Assembly (NCBI GenBank): GCA_964517125.1
Contig: CAZFBD010000001.1
Span: forward strand, 238,897-302,896
Origin: SHLQ01 sp964517125
GTDB lineage: Bacteria > Actinomycetota > Acidimicrobiia > Acidimicrobiales > SHLQ01
DNA: 64,000 nt
Reading direction: 5' to 3'
In this document: one piece after another, positions 8,800-17,267 of the stretch
Position numbering within the stretch: the first letter of the stretch is position 1
Layout: each line of letters begins with the position of its first letter
The notes under the pieces: generated by a model
Told to the model about the DNA's origin: nothing
Databases searched by the model: none
What the model saw: only the letters and a program-made list of their open reading frames with translations
Position numbers and translations under genes: made by a program

Positions 8800-10944
8800 C
8801 TAGGAGAGATCGAAACGATCTGCGTCCATCACCTTTGCGAAGGCGGCGGCGAAGTCGTTTGCGAACTTCTCTGCAGCGTCATCGGCGGCGTAGACGTCGG
8901 CGATCGCACGAAGAATCGAGTTCGAGCCGAACACGAGGTCGTTGCGGGTACCCGTCCACTTGGCCTCACCGCTCGCACGGTCCTTGCCTTCGAAGACGCC
9001 CTCTTCACCGGCAGCCGTCCACTCGGTGTTGTAGTCCATCAGGTTGACAAAGAAGTCGTTGCTGAGGGTTCCAACGTTGTTGGTGAGAACGCCGTGTCCG
9101 TCGGTGGTGACACCGAGAACACGCAAGCCAGCCACGAGTACGGACATCTCTGGGGCGCTCAGGCCGAGGAGCTGTGCCTTGTCGACGAGCAGGTGCTCGG
9201 CCACGAGGGCGTTGCCCTTGCCAAGGAAGTTCCGGAATCCGTCCCACTTCGGCTCAAGCCATGCGAAGGACTCTTCGTCGGTCTGCTCCTGGGTCGCATC
9301 GCCGCGACCTGTGCTGACCGCAACACTGACGCTGTTGCCACCTGCGGATGCAGCGGCTTCGACAGCAGCAGCGCCACCAAGGACGATGAGGTCCGCCATG
9401 GAGACGTCGACGCCGACGCTGGACTGCACACCTTCGAGGGCGGACAGTACGCCCGAGAGCGTGTCCGGGCTGTTTGCTTCCCAGCCGCTCTGCGGGGAAA
9501 GGCGAAGGCGAGCGCCGTTGGCGCCACCACGCATGTCGCTTCCACGGTAGGTGGATGCCGAGGCCCAGGCGGTCGACACAAGGTCGGTGATGCTCACACC
9601 GGAAGCCATGATTGCGGCCTTGACGGTCGCAACGTCGGCGTCGCTGAGTGCGGTGCCTGCAGGAACGGGGTCCTGCCAGATGAGCTCTTCGCTGGGAACC
9701 TCTGGGCCGAGGTAACGGACAGCCGGGCCCATGTCTCGGTGGGTCAGCTTGTACCACGCACGTGCGAATGCATCGTCGAGGAGCGACTGGTCGTCACGGA
9801 AGCGCTGCGAGATGGGACCGTAGATCGGGTCCATCTTCATGGCCATGTCGGCCGTCGTCATCATGGGTGCGTGGAACACGTCACCGCGATGCGCGTCGGG
9901 CACGGTGCCAGCAAGCGCCGGTGCGTGCCACTGCTTGTGACCCGACGGGCTCTCGGTGAGCTCCCAATCGTTGTCCATGAGGGTCTCGAGGTAGTTGTTG
10001 TCCCACGTGGTGGGCGTGGAGTTCCATGCGCCTTCGAAACCGGAACCGGTGGTGTGCTCGGCCTTTCCGGACTCGAAGTCGTTCTTCCAGCCGATGAGCT
10101 GCTGCTCCATGGGAGCACCTTCGGGCTCAGCGTTGACCATGTCCTCGGGGCCGGCACCGTGTGCCTTGCCGAATGCATGGCCGCCGACCACGAGCGCAAC
10201 GGTCTCTTCGTCGTTCATTGCCATGCGGCCGAACGTCTCGCGAATGTCGCGGCCAGAGGCGACGGGATCGGGGTTGGCGTTCGGGCCTTCCGGGTTCACG
10301 TAGATGAGGCCCATCTGCACGGCGCCGAGTGGCTCGAGCAGGTCACGGTCGCCGCTGTAGCGCTCGTCGTCGAGCCAGACGCTTTCGGGTCCCCAGTAGA
10401 TGTCTTCTTCAGGAGCCCACACGTCTTCACGTCCGCCGGCGAAGCCGAAGGTCTCGAAGCCCATGGATTCGAGGGCGACGTTGCCGGTGAGGATCATGAG
10501 GTCGGCCCAGCTGAGCTGGCGGCCGTACTTCTTCTTGATCGGCTCGAGGAGAAGGCGAGCCTTGTCGAGGTTGACGTTGTCGGGCCAGCTGTTGAGCGGA
10601 GCGAAACGCTGGGTGCCGGAAGCGCCGCCGCCGCGACCGTCGTGGGTACGGTAGGTGCCGGCGGAGTGCCATGCCATGCGGATGAAGAACGGGCCGTAGT
10701 GACCGTAGTCGGCAGGCCACCAGTCCTTGGAGTCCGTCATGAGGGCGGTGAGGTCGGCCTTGACGGCAGCGAGATCGAGCTTGGCAAACTCCGAGGCGTA
10801 GTCGAAGTCGTCGCCCATCGGGTTCGAGGCGGCAGAGTGCTGATCCAGGATGTTCAGGTTGAGCTGGTTTGGCCACCACTGTTGGTTTGCCGAGGAACCC
10901 ACGTCGTTCTGGTGAAAGACCGGGCACTTGTTTTCGTCAGTCAT
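8800..10944 (-). CDS. katG: Catalase-peroxidase
   Basis: A 714-residue bifunctional haem catalase-peroxidase that removes hydrogen peroxide and organic peroxides. The distal haem site is complete (Arg89, Trp92 and His93 in FIRMAWHSAGTY). The proximal His lies in VGGHAFGKAHGAG. The Tyr in IYVNPEGPN and the Met in RMAMNDEET, with Trp92, are the residues of the Met-Tyr-Trp adduct needed for catalase activity. Both the N-terminal active and C-terminal inactive peroxidase domains are present. The ribosome binding site AAGGAG lies five bases before the ATG. It lies 68 bases downstream of a Fur-family gene and is ended by an intrinsic terminator, the classic actinobacterial furA-katG arrangement in which peroxide inactivates the repressor. 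Confidence 0.97.
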   Translation of the reverse strand: MTDENKCPVFHQNDVGSSANQQWWPNQLNLNILDQHSAASNPMGDDFDYASEFAKLDLAAVKADLTALMTDSKDWWPADYGHYGPFFIRMAWHSAGTYRTHDGRGGGASGTQRFAPLNSWPDNVNLDKARLLLEPIKKKYGRQLSWADLMILTGNVALESMGFETFGFAGGREDVWAPEEDIYWGPESVWLDDERYSGDRDLLEPLGAVQMGLIYVNPEGPNANPDPVASGRDIRETFGRMAMNDEETVALVVGGHAFGKAHGAGPEDMVNAEPEGAPMEQQLIGWKNDFESGKAEHTTGSGFEGAWNSTPTTWDNNYLETLMDNDWELTESPSGHKQWHAPALAGTVPDAHRGDVFHAPMMTTADMAMKMDPIYGPISQRFRDDQSLLDDAFARAWYKLTHRDMGPAVRYLGPEVPSEELIWQDPVPAGTALSDADVATVKAAIMASGVSITDLVSTAWASASTYRGSDMRGGANGARLRLSPQSGWEANSPDTLSGVLSALEGVQSSVGVDVSMADLIVLGGAAAVEAAASAGGNSVSVAVSTGRGDATQEQTDEESFAWLEPKWDGFRNFLGKGNALVAEHLLVDKAQLLGLSAPEMSVLVAGLRVLGVTTDGHGVLTNNVGTLSNDFFVNLMDYNTEWTAAGEEGVFEGKDRASGEAKWTGTRNDLVFGSNSILRAIADVYAADDAAEKFANDFAAAFAKVMDADRFDLS

Positions 10945-11012
10945 ATTGCTCCTTGATTACTGAGATGTTGGTTGGTTGGTGAGAATGTGGGTGTTCGGAT
11001 CGCCGTGCGAGT

Positions 11013-11429
11013 TCAGTTCTTTCGGCACGACGGGCACCGACCCCAATAGACAACTTCGGCTTCATCGATTTCGAATCCGTGGTCGTCGTTGGCTGTGAGG
11101 CACGGGGTTTGCCCGACCGCACAGTCGATGTCGAACATGATGCCGCATCCGCGGCACACGAGATGGTGGTGGTTGTCCCCGACGCGATCTTCGTACCGTG
11201 CCGGCGAACCAGTTGGCTGGATCCGGCGGATGAGCTGTTTGTCCAGGAACACACCAAGCGTGTCGTAGACCGCCTGACGCGAGATGGATCCAATACTGGC
11301 TCGCACGTCTTCGGTAAGCTCTTCGGTCGTGGCATGAGGACGGTCGGCGACGGCCTGCAGAATCGCCAGCCGCTGTGCGGTGACCTGCACTCCGTGTGTA
11401 CGGAGCTGTTGCTCGATGCCGTTGTTCAT
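11013..11429 (-). CDS. furA: Fur family peroxide-responsive repressor (FurA-type)
   Basis: A 138-residue metalloregulator. The winged helix (VTAQRLAILQAVADRPHATTEEL and ISRQAVYDTLGVFLDKQLI) is followed by the Fur metal site DNHHHLVCRGCG and a second CPSC pair near the C-terminus, giving the two CxxC elements of a structural zinc site. Adjacent katG identifies it as the FurA/PerR-like branch that senses peroxide through its metal. The ATG at 11429 is preferred to the in-frame TTG at 11438. There is no Shine-Dalgarno sequence, and the predicted promoter places the transcript start at about 11430, so the mRNA may be leaderless. It probably represses its own operon through the palindrome at 11456-11464. 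Confidence 0.9.
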   Translation of the reverse strand: MNNGIEQQLRTHGVQVTAQRLAILQAVADRPHATTEELTEDVRASIGSISRQAVYDTLGVFLDKQLIRRIQPTGSPARYEDRVGDNHHHLVCRGCGIMFDIDCAVGQTPCLTANDDHGFEIDEAEVVYWGRCPSCRKN

Positions 11430-11436
11430 CGAAGTC

Positions 11437-11465
11437 AATCAATCACACTTTCTGGACTTAGTCAA
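11437..11465 (-). promoter_or_regulatory. furA-katG promoter with overlapping Fur-type operator
   Basis: Read on the minus strand, TTGACT (11465-11460) and TTGATT (11442-11437) form a -35/-10 pair with a 17-base spacer. A palindrome GACTAAGTC (11456-11464) overlaps the -35 element in an AT-rich stretch. This position is where FurA autorepresses in related actinobacteria. The transcript start would lie right at the furA ATG. Confidence 0.55.
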
Positions 11466-11491
11466 GAGTTTGATTTGGTCAAAACGGCCGC

Positions 11492-14400
11492 TCAACGTGG
11501 GACCCACGGACCGCCGATCGAGTCCAGCTCGTCTGTCAGGTTTCGGAGCATCTCCCGAGCACCGTCCAGGACAACCACGGCAGCTTCGAAGCGCTCCGCT
11601 GCCACCGACAGAACAGCACGCTGCGTGTCAGTTGGCGGACCGGTCGTGCCCCAGTGCGTCGACGAGACTCGGTCGGCCTGTTCGCGAATCGAGGGTTGGG
11701 CTGGCTCCGCGTGTGCCTCGCGGATGGGATCGCCGGTGATGGCGACTGCGACGTCCTCGAGCGAGCGGTGGGTGGCCTCGAGGCTGCTCACCAGGTGGGC
11801 GGCTGCCGGGGTCTGGGTCAACCCCTTGCGGACGTGTAGAAGTCGGCTTCGCATGGCATCGATGTCGGCGGATGCACCGCGTACACGGCGCACCAGATCG
11901 GAGGTCTCCAACCTGAACGACGAATCGTCCGCGGCCGCTCCGTCTGCGACAGTGGGAATGGGCCGAACAACGAAGCTCTCTGGCCCAGCGACACGTGTCT
12001 CGCCGGTGGCGTCTCGTCGTACGACCTCCACGGTGTACGTCCCGGTCGGAACCAACGCCCCGACCGTGTTCGTCGCCCACGGCGGCTGGAAGCCAGGGGC
12101 CTCGAGCTTCACAGGATCGGGCGCCGCATACCGGAGGTCCCAGCTCGTGCGATGAAGGCCTTTCGTGTGGTCCGCCACGATCGACCGGACCGCTTCGCCG
12201 TTCGCGTCGCGAACGAGCAGAAGCAGTATCGGTTCACCTTGCAGCTGTTCTTCTCGAAGTTCGTCCCACCCCGGAAACGCCACGTCGGCATCGTCCCGCT
12301 CATTCTCGTGTTCTCGGCGGACGCCCTTGGCCGACAGGAGTTCGGAGGTGAGGTGATACGTGAAGCTCGCACCGAACTCGGGGTTCGATGACCGAAACGA
12401 GGTAGAGCCAAGGGTCGGCTGATCGTTGGCCTGCATGGGCCTGTATGGCACGTACCACCATGCGTCACGAACGGGAAAGAGCGAAACCTCCTGCCCGAGA
12501 GTCTCGCCGTCCAGATGCCGAAGGACGCTGTAGTCATCGAGCACGTAGAACCCCCGCCCGAAACTGGCGCAGATCAGGTCATCATCCCGTCGCTGGAGGG
12601 CCAGGTCTCGGAACGAAATCGTCGGCACGTCGTTCGACAACTGATGCCATTCGTTGCCGCCGTCGACCGTGATGTGCACGCCGTGTTCCGCTCCGACGAA
12701 CAGCAGCTCCGGGCGCACATGATCCTGTTTGATGGTCCAGACGATGCTTGTTTGCGGGAGCCCATCGCTGAGATCGACCCAGGTCCGGCCCCGATCGTCA
12801 CTACGGAAGACGTATGGGGTGAAATCGCCGCTCTTGTGGTCGTCGGCAGCCAGAAAGACAACCGACGCATCATGGCGGGATGGCTCGATTCCGTTGATGA
12901 ACGCAACATCGGGCAATCCGGCTGGACGGGTGGCCTCTCTCCAGCCAGCTCCGCCGTCCTCCGAAACGTGAATACGGCCGTCGTCGGTTCCCGCGTACAG
13001 CAGGGCAGCGTCCATCGTGGATTCCGCAAGAATCGAGATCGTTGCGTAGTGCGACATCGCGAACTGGTCGTAGAGCGAGTCGACGCTGACGACCCGCTCC
13101 CCCATCGGCAGTTCGTACCTGTTCACTCCCGTGGTCAGGTCGGGGCTGATCGCCTCCCACGAGTCGCCGCGGTCGTCGCTGCGCCACACACGCTGTGAGG
13201 CTACGTAGACCCTGCCTGACACATGTGTGCTGACCACGATCGGGGTGTCCCAGTTCCAGCGCTCGGGCGGGTCATCGGGACCCGGCTGCGGCTGAATGTC
13301 GGTCAGCTCCATGGTCCGTTTGTCGTGCCGCATGACGTTGCCGATCTGCCACTCCATGTAGCTGAGATCACCGTCGGTGGGGTCGAAGGCCACGTGGTAG
13401 CCGTCGGCTCCCAGCGGTACCCACCAGTCCTTGTTGCGAACACCGTCCACATGGAGTGTGCGGGTGGGGCCATGAATCGTTCCCAGGTCCTGCGCTCCGC
13501 CGAGAACGTTCGCGAACGGCAGGGAATCGTCGACCGCCACTCGATAGAACTGGCTGATCGGAAGATTCGACACGTGCCGCCACGCACCGCCATCGTCGAA
13601 CGTCTCGTACAGGCCGGCATCGGTCCCCACGATGAGGTGCTGACCATTCAGCGGGTCGATCCATACGACATGGTTGTCGCTGTGCTTTTGTTTGCCGGTC
13701 TCCAGATTCGTGAAGGTGGCGCCGCCGTCCTTCGTGGCGTGGATGAACACGTCGGCGGTGTAGACCGTGTCGGCGTCGACGGGTGACGCAAAGATCTTCT
13801 GGTAGTAGTGCGGGCCGGTACCCCCCGACAGGTACTCGCTGCGACGTTCCCAGGTACGGCCACGGTTGGTGGACCGATAGAAACCACGCTCCTTCTTCTC
13901 CACCGCCTCGATCGTGGCGTAGACGACATGCGGCGCTGCTGGTGAGACGGCCAGGCCGATCCTGCCCATGTCTCCATCGGGCAGGCCGGCGGTCATCTTC
14001 TCGAACGTCGCACCGCCATCGGTGCTCTGGTGAATACCCGAGCCGGGGCCGCCGGCCAGGAACGACCACGCTCGCCGGCGCCGTTGGTAGGTCGCCACCG
14101 TCACGGTGTCCGGGTCGTCTGGTGCGAACACCGCGCTCGTGACCCCGGTGTCATCGTCGACGTGCAGGACCAGCTCCCAGTGTTCTCCGCCGTCGGTCGT
14201 CTTGTACAGACCCCGCTCGCCGCCGCTGGACCACAACGGCCCCTCAGCCGCGACGAACACGACGTTGCTGTCCCGCGGGTCGATGAGAATGTCGGCCACA
14301 TGCTCCGACTGCTGCAGACCCATGTGGGCCCAGCTGTCCCCGCCGTCGACGCTTCTGTACACGCCGTCGCCCCATGCGACGTGGCGACCGTTCACCGCTT

Positions 14401-14689
14401 CGCCGGTGCCGACCCAGACGTTGTTCGGATTCGACGGGTCGATTCGCACACAGCCAATCGAGTACGACGGTTGATCGTCGAAGATGGGCCGCCAGGTGAT
14501 TCCGGCGTTGGTGGTCTTCCAAACGCCTCCGGAGCCGACGGCGACCAGCCAGGTGGACGGTTCGGACGGATGGATGGCGATGTCGACGACACGCCCGCCC
14601 ATGAACGCGGGACCGATGCTGCGGAGTCCGAGACCGGCGATGGCCTCAGCGATCGGTGATTGGGTGTCTGGACTGTTGCGTTCGGCCAT
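11492..14689 (-). CDS. Large BNR/VPS10-like beta-propeller repeat protein
   Basis: A 1065-residue protein built of sortilin/BNR-type repeats. Asp-box-like motifs recur along residues 40-740, for example GVWKTTNAGITW, GVYRSVDGGDSW, GLYKTTDGGEHW, GIHQSTDGGATF, GFYRSTNRGRTW, RVWRSDDRGDSW and VFRSDDRGRTW, consistent with two multi-bladed propellers. The C-terminal third (about 770-1065) contains an Ig-like or FlgD-like segment (LHRTSWDLRYAAPDPV) and a helical end. Such proteins are called glycosyl-hydrolase or photosystem-stability-like, but the activity is rarely known. Unlike most homologues it begins directly with MAERNSPDTQSP and has no signal peptide or membrane helix, so it should stay in the cytoplasm unless the start is misjudged. 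It is a single gene between furA and the DUF1203 gene. Confidence 0.85.
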   Translation of the reverse strand: MAERNSPDTQSPIAEAIAGLGLRSIGPAFMGGRVVDIAIHPSEPSTWLVAVGSGGVWKTTNAGITWRPIFDDQPSYSIGCVRIDPSNPNNVWVGTGEAVNGRHVAWGDGVYRSVDGGDSWAHMGLQQSEHVADILIDPRDSNVVFVAAEGPLWSSGGERGLYKTTDGGEHWELVLHVDDDTGVTSAVFAPDDPDTVTVATYQRRRRAWSFLAGGPGSGIHQSTDGGATFEKMTAGLPDGDMGRIGLAVSPAAPHVVYATIEAVEKKERGFYRSTNRGRTWERRSEYLSGGTGPHYYQKIFASPVDADTVYTADVFIHATKDGGATFTNLETGKQKHSDNHVVWIDPLNGQHLIVGTDAGLYETFDDGGAWRHVSNLPISQFYRVAVDDSLPFANVLGGAQDLGTIHGPTRTLHVDGVRNKDWWVPLGADGYHVAFDPTDGDLSYMEWQIGNVMRHDKRTMELTDIQPQPGPDDPPERWNWDTPIVVSTHVSGRVYVASQRVWRSDDRGDSWEAISPDLTTGVNRYELPMGERVVSVDSLYDQFAMSHYATISILAESTMDAALLYAGTDDGRIHVSEDGGAGWREATRPAGLPDVAFINGIEPSRHDASVVFLAADDHKSGDFTPYVFRSDDRGRTWVDLSDGLPQTSIVWTIKQDHVRPELLFVGAEHGVHITVDGGNEWHQLSNDVPTISFRDLALQRRDDDLICASFGRGFYVLDDYSVLRHLDGETLGQEVSLFPVRDAWWYVPYRPMQANDQPTLGSTSFRSSNPEFGASFTYHLTSELLSAKGVRREHENERDDADVAFPGWDELREEQLQGEPILLLLVRDANGEAVRSIVADHTKGLHRTSWDLRYAAPDPVKLEAPGFQPPWATNTVGALVPTGTYTVEVVRRDATGETRVAGPESFVVRPIPTVADGAAADDSSFRLETSDLVRRVRGASADIDAMRSRLLHVRKGLTQTPAAAHLVSSLEATHRSLEDVAVAITGDPIREAHAEPAQPSIREQADRVSSTHWGTTGPPTDTQRAVLSVAAERFEAAVVVLDGAREMLRNLTDELDSIGGPWVPR

Positions 14690-14727
14690 TCCGCCAACCT
14701 AGATGGCGCATGCGAGCGTTGCCGGAG

Positions 14728-15213
14728 TCAGCCGCCAGTGGCTTCGGAACGAGTCGCCGTGAAGGCGTAGCACCCACCGGTGACGTTGCGTCCGTGCACC
14801 ATGAGCACGTCGGGGTCTTCCAGGATCTCGGCGACTTCGCGGGTGAGTGAACCACCGGACTGGACGTGGCGCACCAAACCATAGGAGATTCGGTGGTCGC
14901 TTCCGTATGGGCGCAGAACCATCGGCCGTTCGTCGAACGCTGATGCCAGGTCGGTATCGCTTGGTCCGCCACAACCATCAGCGTGAACCACGACCGGTCC
15001 GGTCTCGCGGTACGGACCGTCCCAGTCAAATGGCGACCAGGCAATGATCGCCACCTGCTCTCCCGGCGCCGAATCCTTCAGGCAGCAGCGCAACGGCCAG
15101 CCCCCGTCGGGGTCAGCGAAGGGCTCGACAGGGTTACCGCCGTGGTCGGTCCCGACAGCAAGGACGCGGTTGAGTTCCGTCGTGTCAATTCCAGAGAACG
15201 TGGGAGTGGTCAT
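14728..15213 (-). CDS. DUF1203 family protein
   Basis: A 161-residue protein matching the DUF1203 pattern. The segment WPLRCCLKDSAPGEQVAIIAWSPF is followed by YRETGPVVVHADGCGG, which in this family gives a cluster of conserved cysteines and a His. The C-terminal half has the HGRNVTGGCYAFTATR ending. The function of the family is unknown; the conserved Cys/His set suggests a metal or redox site. It sits alone between the BNR protein and the DUF808 gene on the same strand, with gaps of 38 and 63 bases, so it may be cotranscribed with the DUF808 gene. Confidence 0.75.
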   Translation of the reverse strand: MTTPTFSGIDTTELNRVLAVGTDHGGNPVEPFADPDGGWPLRCCLKDSAPGEQVAIIAWSPFDWDGPYRETGPVVVHADGCGGPSDTDLASAFDERPMVLRPYGSDHRISYGLVRHVQSGGSLTREVAEILEDPDVLMVHGRNVTGGCYAFTATRSEATGG

Positions 15214-15276
15214 GAGCTCAAGCTATTGGTGGAGCCCTGTAAGCACCGGCGGGAATCGGACACGCAGGCAGAAGAC

Positions 15277-16230
15277 TCAGTGAGCGGCGTGTGCGTCGTC
15301 GCTGTGGGAATCGCCAAGAAACTGTGCCACGACAGCTACGGCGATGGCTCCAACGATCAGCCCGACGACAGCCGACAGGCCGGTGTTCACGAGCCACGAC
15401 AGAAGGCCACCGATGCCGCCCACGTCCTTCACCGCTTCCTCGGCGTCGTGGACGATGTCGTACGGCAGGTCCCAGCCGAGCTCGTGCGCTCCCACGACCA
15501 TGATGTGCCCGCCAACCCAGAGCATTGCTGCGGTACCGATGACCGACAACCATGTGAGCAGAATCGGCATACCCGCCACCATGGTGCGGCCGACCTTCTG
15601 GGCGCCCTCCGACTCTCGTCCGGCAAGCGACAGGCCGACGTCGTCCATCTTCACGATGAGGGCCACGACCCCGTAGACGATGATGGTGATGAAGATCGCA
15701 ACCACCACAAGGATGACTGCCTGGCGCAGGAAGGGCTCGTCGATGACTTCTTTCAACGAGATCACCATGATCTCGGCAGAGAGGATGAAGTCCGTGCGTA
15801 CGGCACCGGCAACGGTTGCTTCCTCGGCCTCGGGGCCTTTCATGGCCACGGGGACGTCGTGGTCGTGATCGTCTCCCTTGAGCTTGTGGTAGATCTTGTG
15901 GACGCCCTCGTAACACAGGTACGTGCCGCCGCACATGAGGATGATCTCCACGAGGAGCGGTGCGATCGCACTGAGGAGCAGCGCTGCGGGGGTGATGAAC
16001 AGCAGCTTGTTGCGAAGCGAGCCTGTTGCAATGCGCTTGATGATGGGTAGCTCGCGGTGTGCTGCAAGGCCTTGGACGTAGGCGGGTGTCACCGCTGTGT
16101 CGTCGATGACCACACCGGCGGCTTTCGCGCTTGCCCGACCTGAGGCCGCTGCAACGTCGTCGATCGATGCGGCGGCGAGCTTCGCCAACGCCGCAACGTC
16201 ATCCAACAATCCGACGAGTCCACCGGCCAT
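15277..16230 (-). CDS. DUF808 family integral membrane protein (YedI-like)
   Basis: A 317-residue multi-pass inner-membrane protein. The N-terminus MAGGLVGLLDDVAALAKLAAASIDDVAAAS and the VIDDTAVTPAYVQGL, LPIIKRIATGSLRNKL and YLCYEGVHKIYH segments are hallmark DUF808 sequences. About six hydrophobic helices follow. The function is unknown, although the E. coli homologue YedI is a conserved membrane protein. The ATG at 16230 is chosen over the in-frame TTG two codons upstream because GAGGGA lies about seven bases ahead of it. The His/Asp-rich C-terminal tail could bind a metal. Confidence 0.85.
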   Translation of the reverse strand: MAGGLVGLLDDVAALAKLAAASIDDVAAASGRASAKAAGVVIDDTAVTPAYVQGLAAHRELPIIKRIATGSLRNKLLFITPAALLLSAIAPLLVEIILMCGGTYLCYEGVHKIYHKLKGDDHDHDVPVAMKGPEAEEATVAGAVRTDFILSAEIMVISLKEVIDEPFLRQAVILVVVAIFITIIVYGVVALIVKMDDVGLSLAGRESEGAQKVGRTMVAGMPILLTWLSVIGTAAMLWVGGHIMVVGAHELGWDLPYDIVHDAEEAVKDVGGIGGLLSWLVNTGLSAVVGLIVGAIAVAVVAQFLGDSHSDDAHAAH

Positions 16231-16323
16231 ATTCAATCCCTCAACATCTGGACCAACAGCCCATCAGGGTAATTGGCGCGACGGGTCGGTGAGACGATGT
16301 CACAAAAGTCTGTGTCAGCGCGG

Positions 16324-17163
16324 TCAGCCGTGGACCAGTGGCCACCGTCGGCTCTGCATGGGTCCACCGATGTCGAACGCTTCGTCCGGGTCCGGCAACA
16401 GGGCCGGATCCTGGAAGACGCGGGCCCGGTACATGAGGTGCGCGTCGTCCCCGACGTAACGGGTGGAGTACGCGACGCGGCGCAGATCTGGTGAGTTGTT
16501 CCCACCCGACGAGTGCACGACTCGCGTGTGGAACATGACGGCATCTCCGGGCTCGTAGCTGAATTCCAACACCCCATGCGCGTCCGGGTCGTTGTGGAAC
16601 GCAGGGGCTCCACCGTCGAGGAACTCGTGATCGGCATCCACCGGGTCGGCCCGCTGGTCGATGCCGCCGCCGTCCAGCGATGAGCCGTCGAAGCCCTTCG
16701 GCCGGTACAGCCGCTCGTTGTGGTGTGTTCCAGGGACGAACTTGAGTGCGGAGGTTGCAGGTGTGCAGTGCACGAGACTCAGCCAAAACGACACGATCTG
16801 GTCACCGGCGACTGGCCAGTACGGCAGGTCCTGATGCCAATAGTGGTCGTCGACGGGGCTGTTCGGTTCGAAGACGAATGCGTGGTCAAAGTAGAAACGG
16901 GCGGTCGTGGAGCCCATGGCTCGGGCCGCGTTCTCCCCCATGGTCGGGTGCAGGAGATACGAGCGCAGAGCCGGACGATCGATGCCGAAACAGCGGTCGG
17001 AGAGGTGCGTACCGGTGAGAAGCCACTCACTCGGGTCGGAGATCTGTGCATCGATCGCGGCCAGCATGCCGTCGATTGCTTCACCGTCCACAAGCCCCGG
17101 CAGCTTCACGACGCCCTGCGACCGGTAGGTCTCGATCTCCTCGTCCGTCACCTGCCGAATCAT
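16324..17163 (-). CDS. Phytanoyl-CoA dioxygenase (PhyH) family protein
   Basis: A 279-residue Fe(II)/2-oxoglutarate oxygenase. Iron ligands are His and Asp in YWHQDLPYW and a distal His in VVHSSGGNN, with Arg in LRRVAYSTRY for 2-oxoglutarate. FVPGTHH is the usual PhyH turn. The start is the ATG at 17163, because the first residues MIRQVTDEEIETYRSQG match the family N-terminus. The frame is open further upstream but would cross the palindromic repeats at 17200-17239. The substrate is unknown. It faces away from the PRMT-like gene, and the intervening 100 bases hold the tandem palindromes. Confidence 0.87.
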   Translation of the reverse strand: MIRQVTDEEIETYRSQGVVKLPGLVDGEAIDGMLAAIDAQISDPSEWLLTGTHLSDRCFGIDRPALRSYLLHPTMGENAARAMGSTTARFYFDHAFVFEPNSPVDDHYWHQDLPYWPVAGDQIVSFWLSLVHCTPATSALKFVPGTHHNERLYRPKGFDGSSLDGGGIDQRADPVDADHEFLDGGAPAFHNDPDAHGVLEFSYEPGDAVMFHTRVVHSSGGNNSPDLRRVAYSTRYVGDDAHLMYRARVFQDPALLPDPDEAFDIGGPMQSRRWPLVHG

Positions 17164-17199
17164 GCCAACACCGTAGCAACACGCTCCCTCCACCTCGCC

Positions 17200-17239
17200 A
17201 GGGGTCTGACCCCTAAACGCCAATAGGGGTCTGACCCCT
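17200..17239. repeat. Two tandem copies of palindrome AGGGGTCTGACCCCT
   Basis: Copies at 17200-17214 and 17225-17239, spaced 25 bases start to start. Each is a perfect 7+1+7 palindrome. They lie in the intergenic space between the PhyH gene and the PRMT-like gene. A third copy lies at the other end of the PRMT-like gene (18292-18306). The second and third copies share extra flanking bases (ATAGGGGTC and CCCCTGTTT), so they look like copies of one element, possibly REP-like. Confidence 0.85.
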
Positions 17240-17267
17240 GTTTCGGGCGGGGCAATAACCTGCGGGC

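Noticed and set aside
9094..10956. Long plus-strand open frame of 620 codons opposite katG
   Set aside because: It is the antisense of a clear katG gene and has no recognisable domain; high-GC codon bias produces such shadows.
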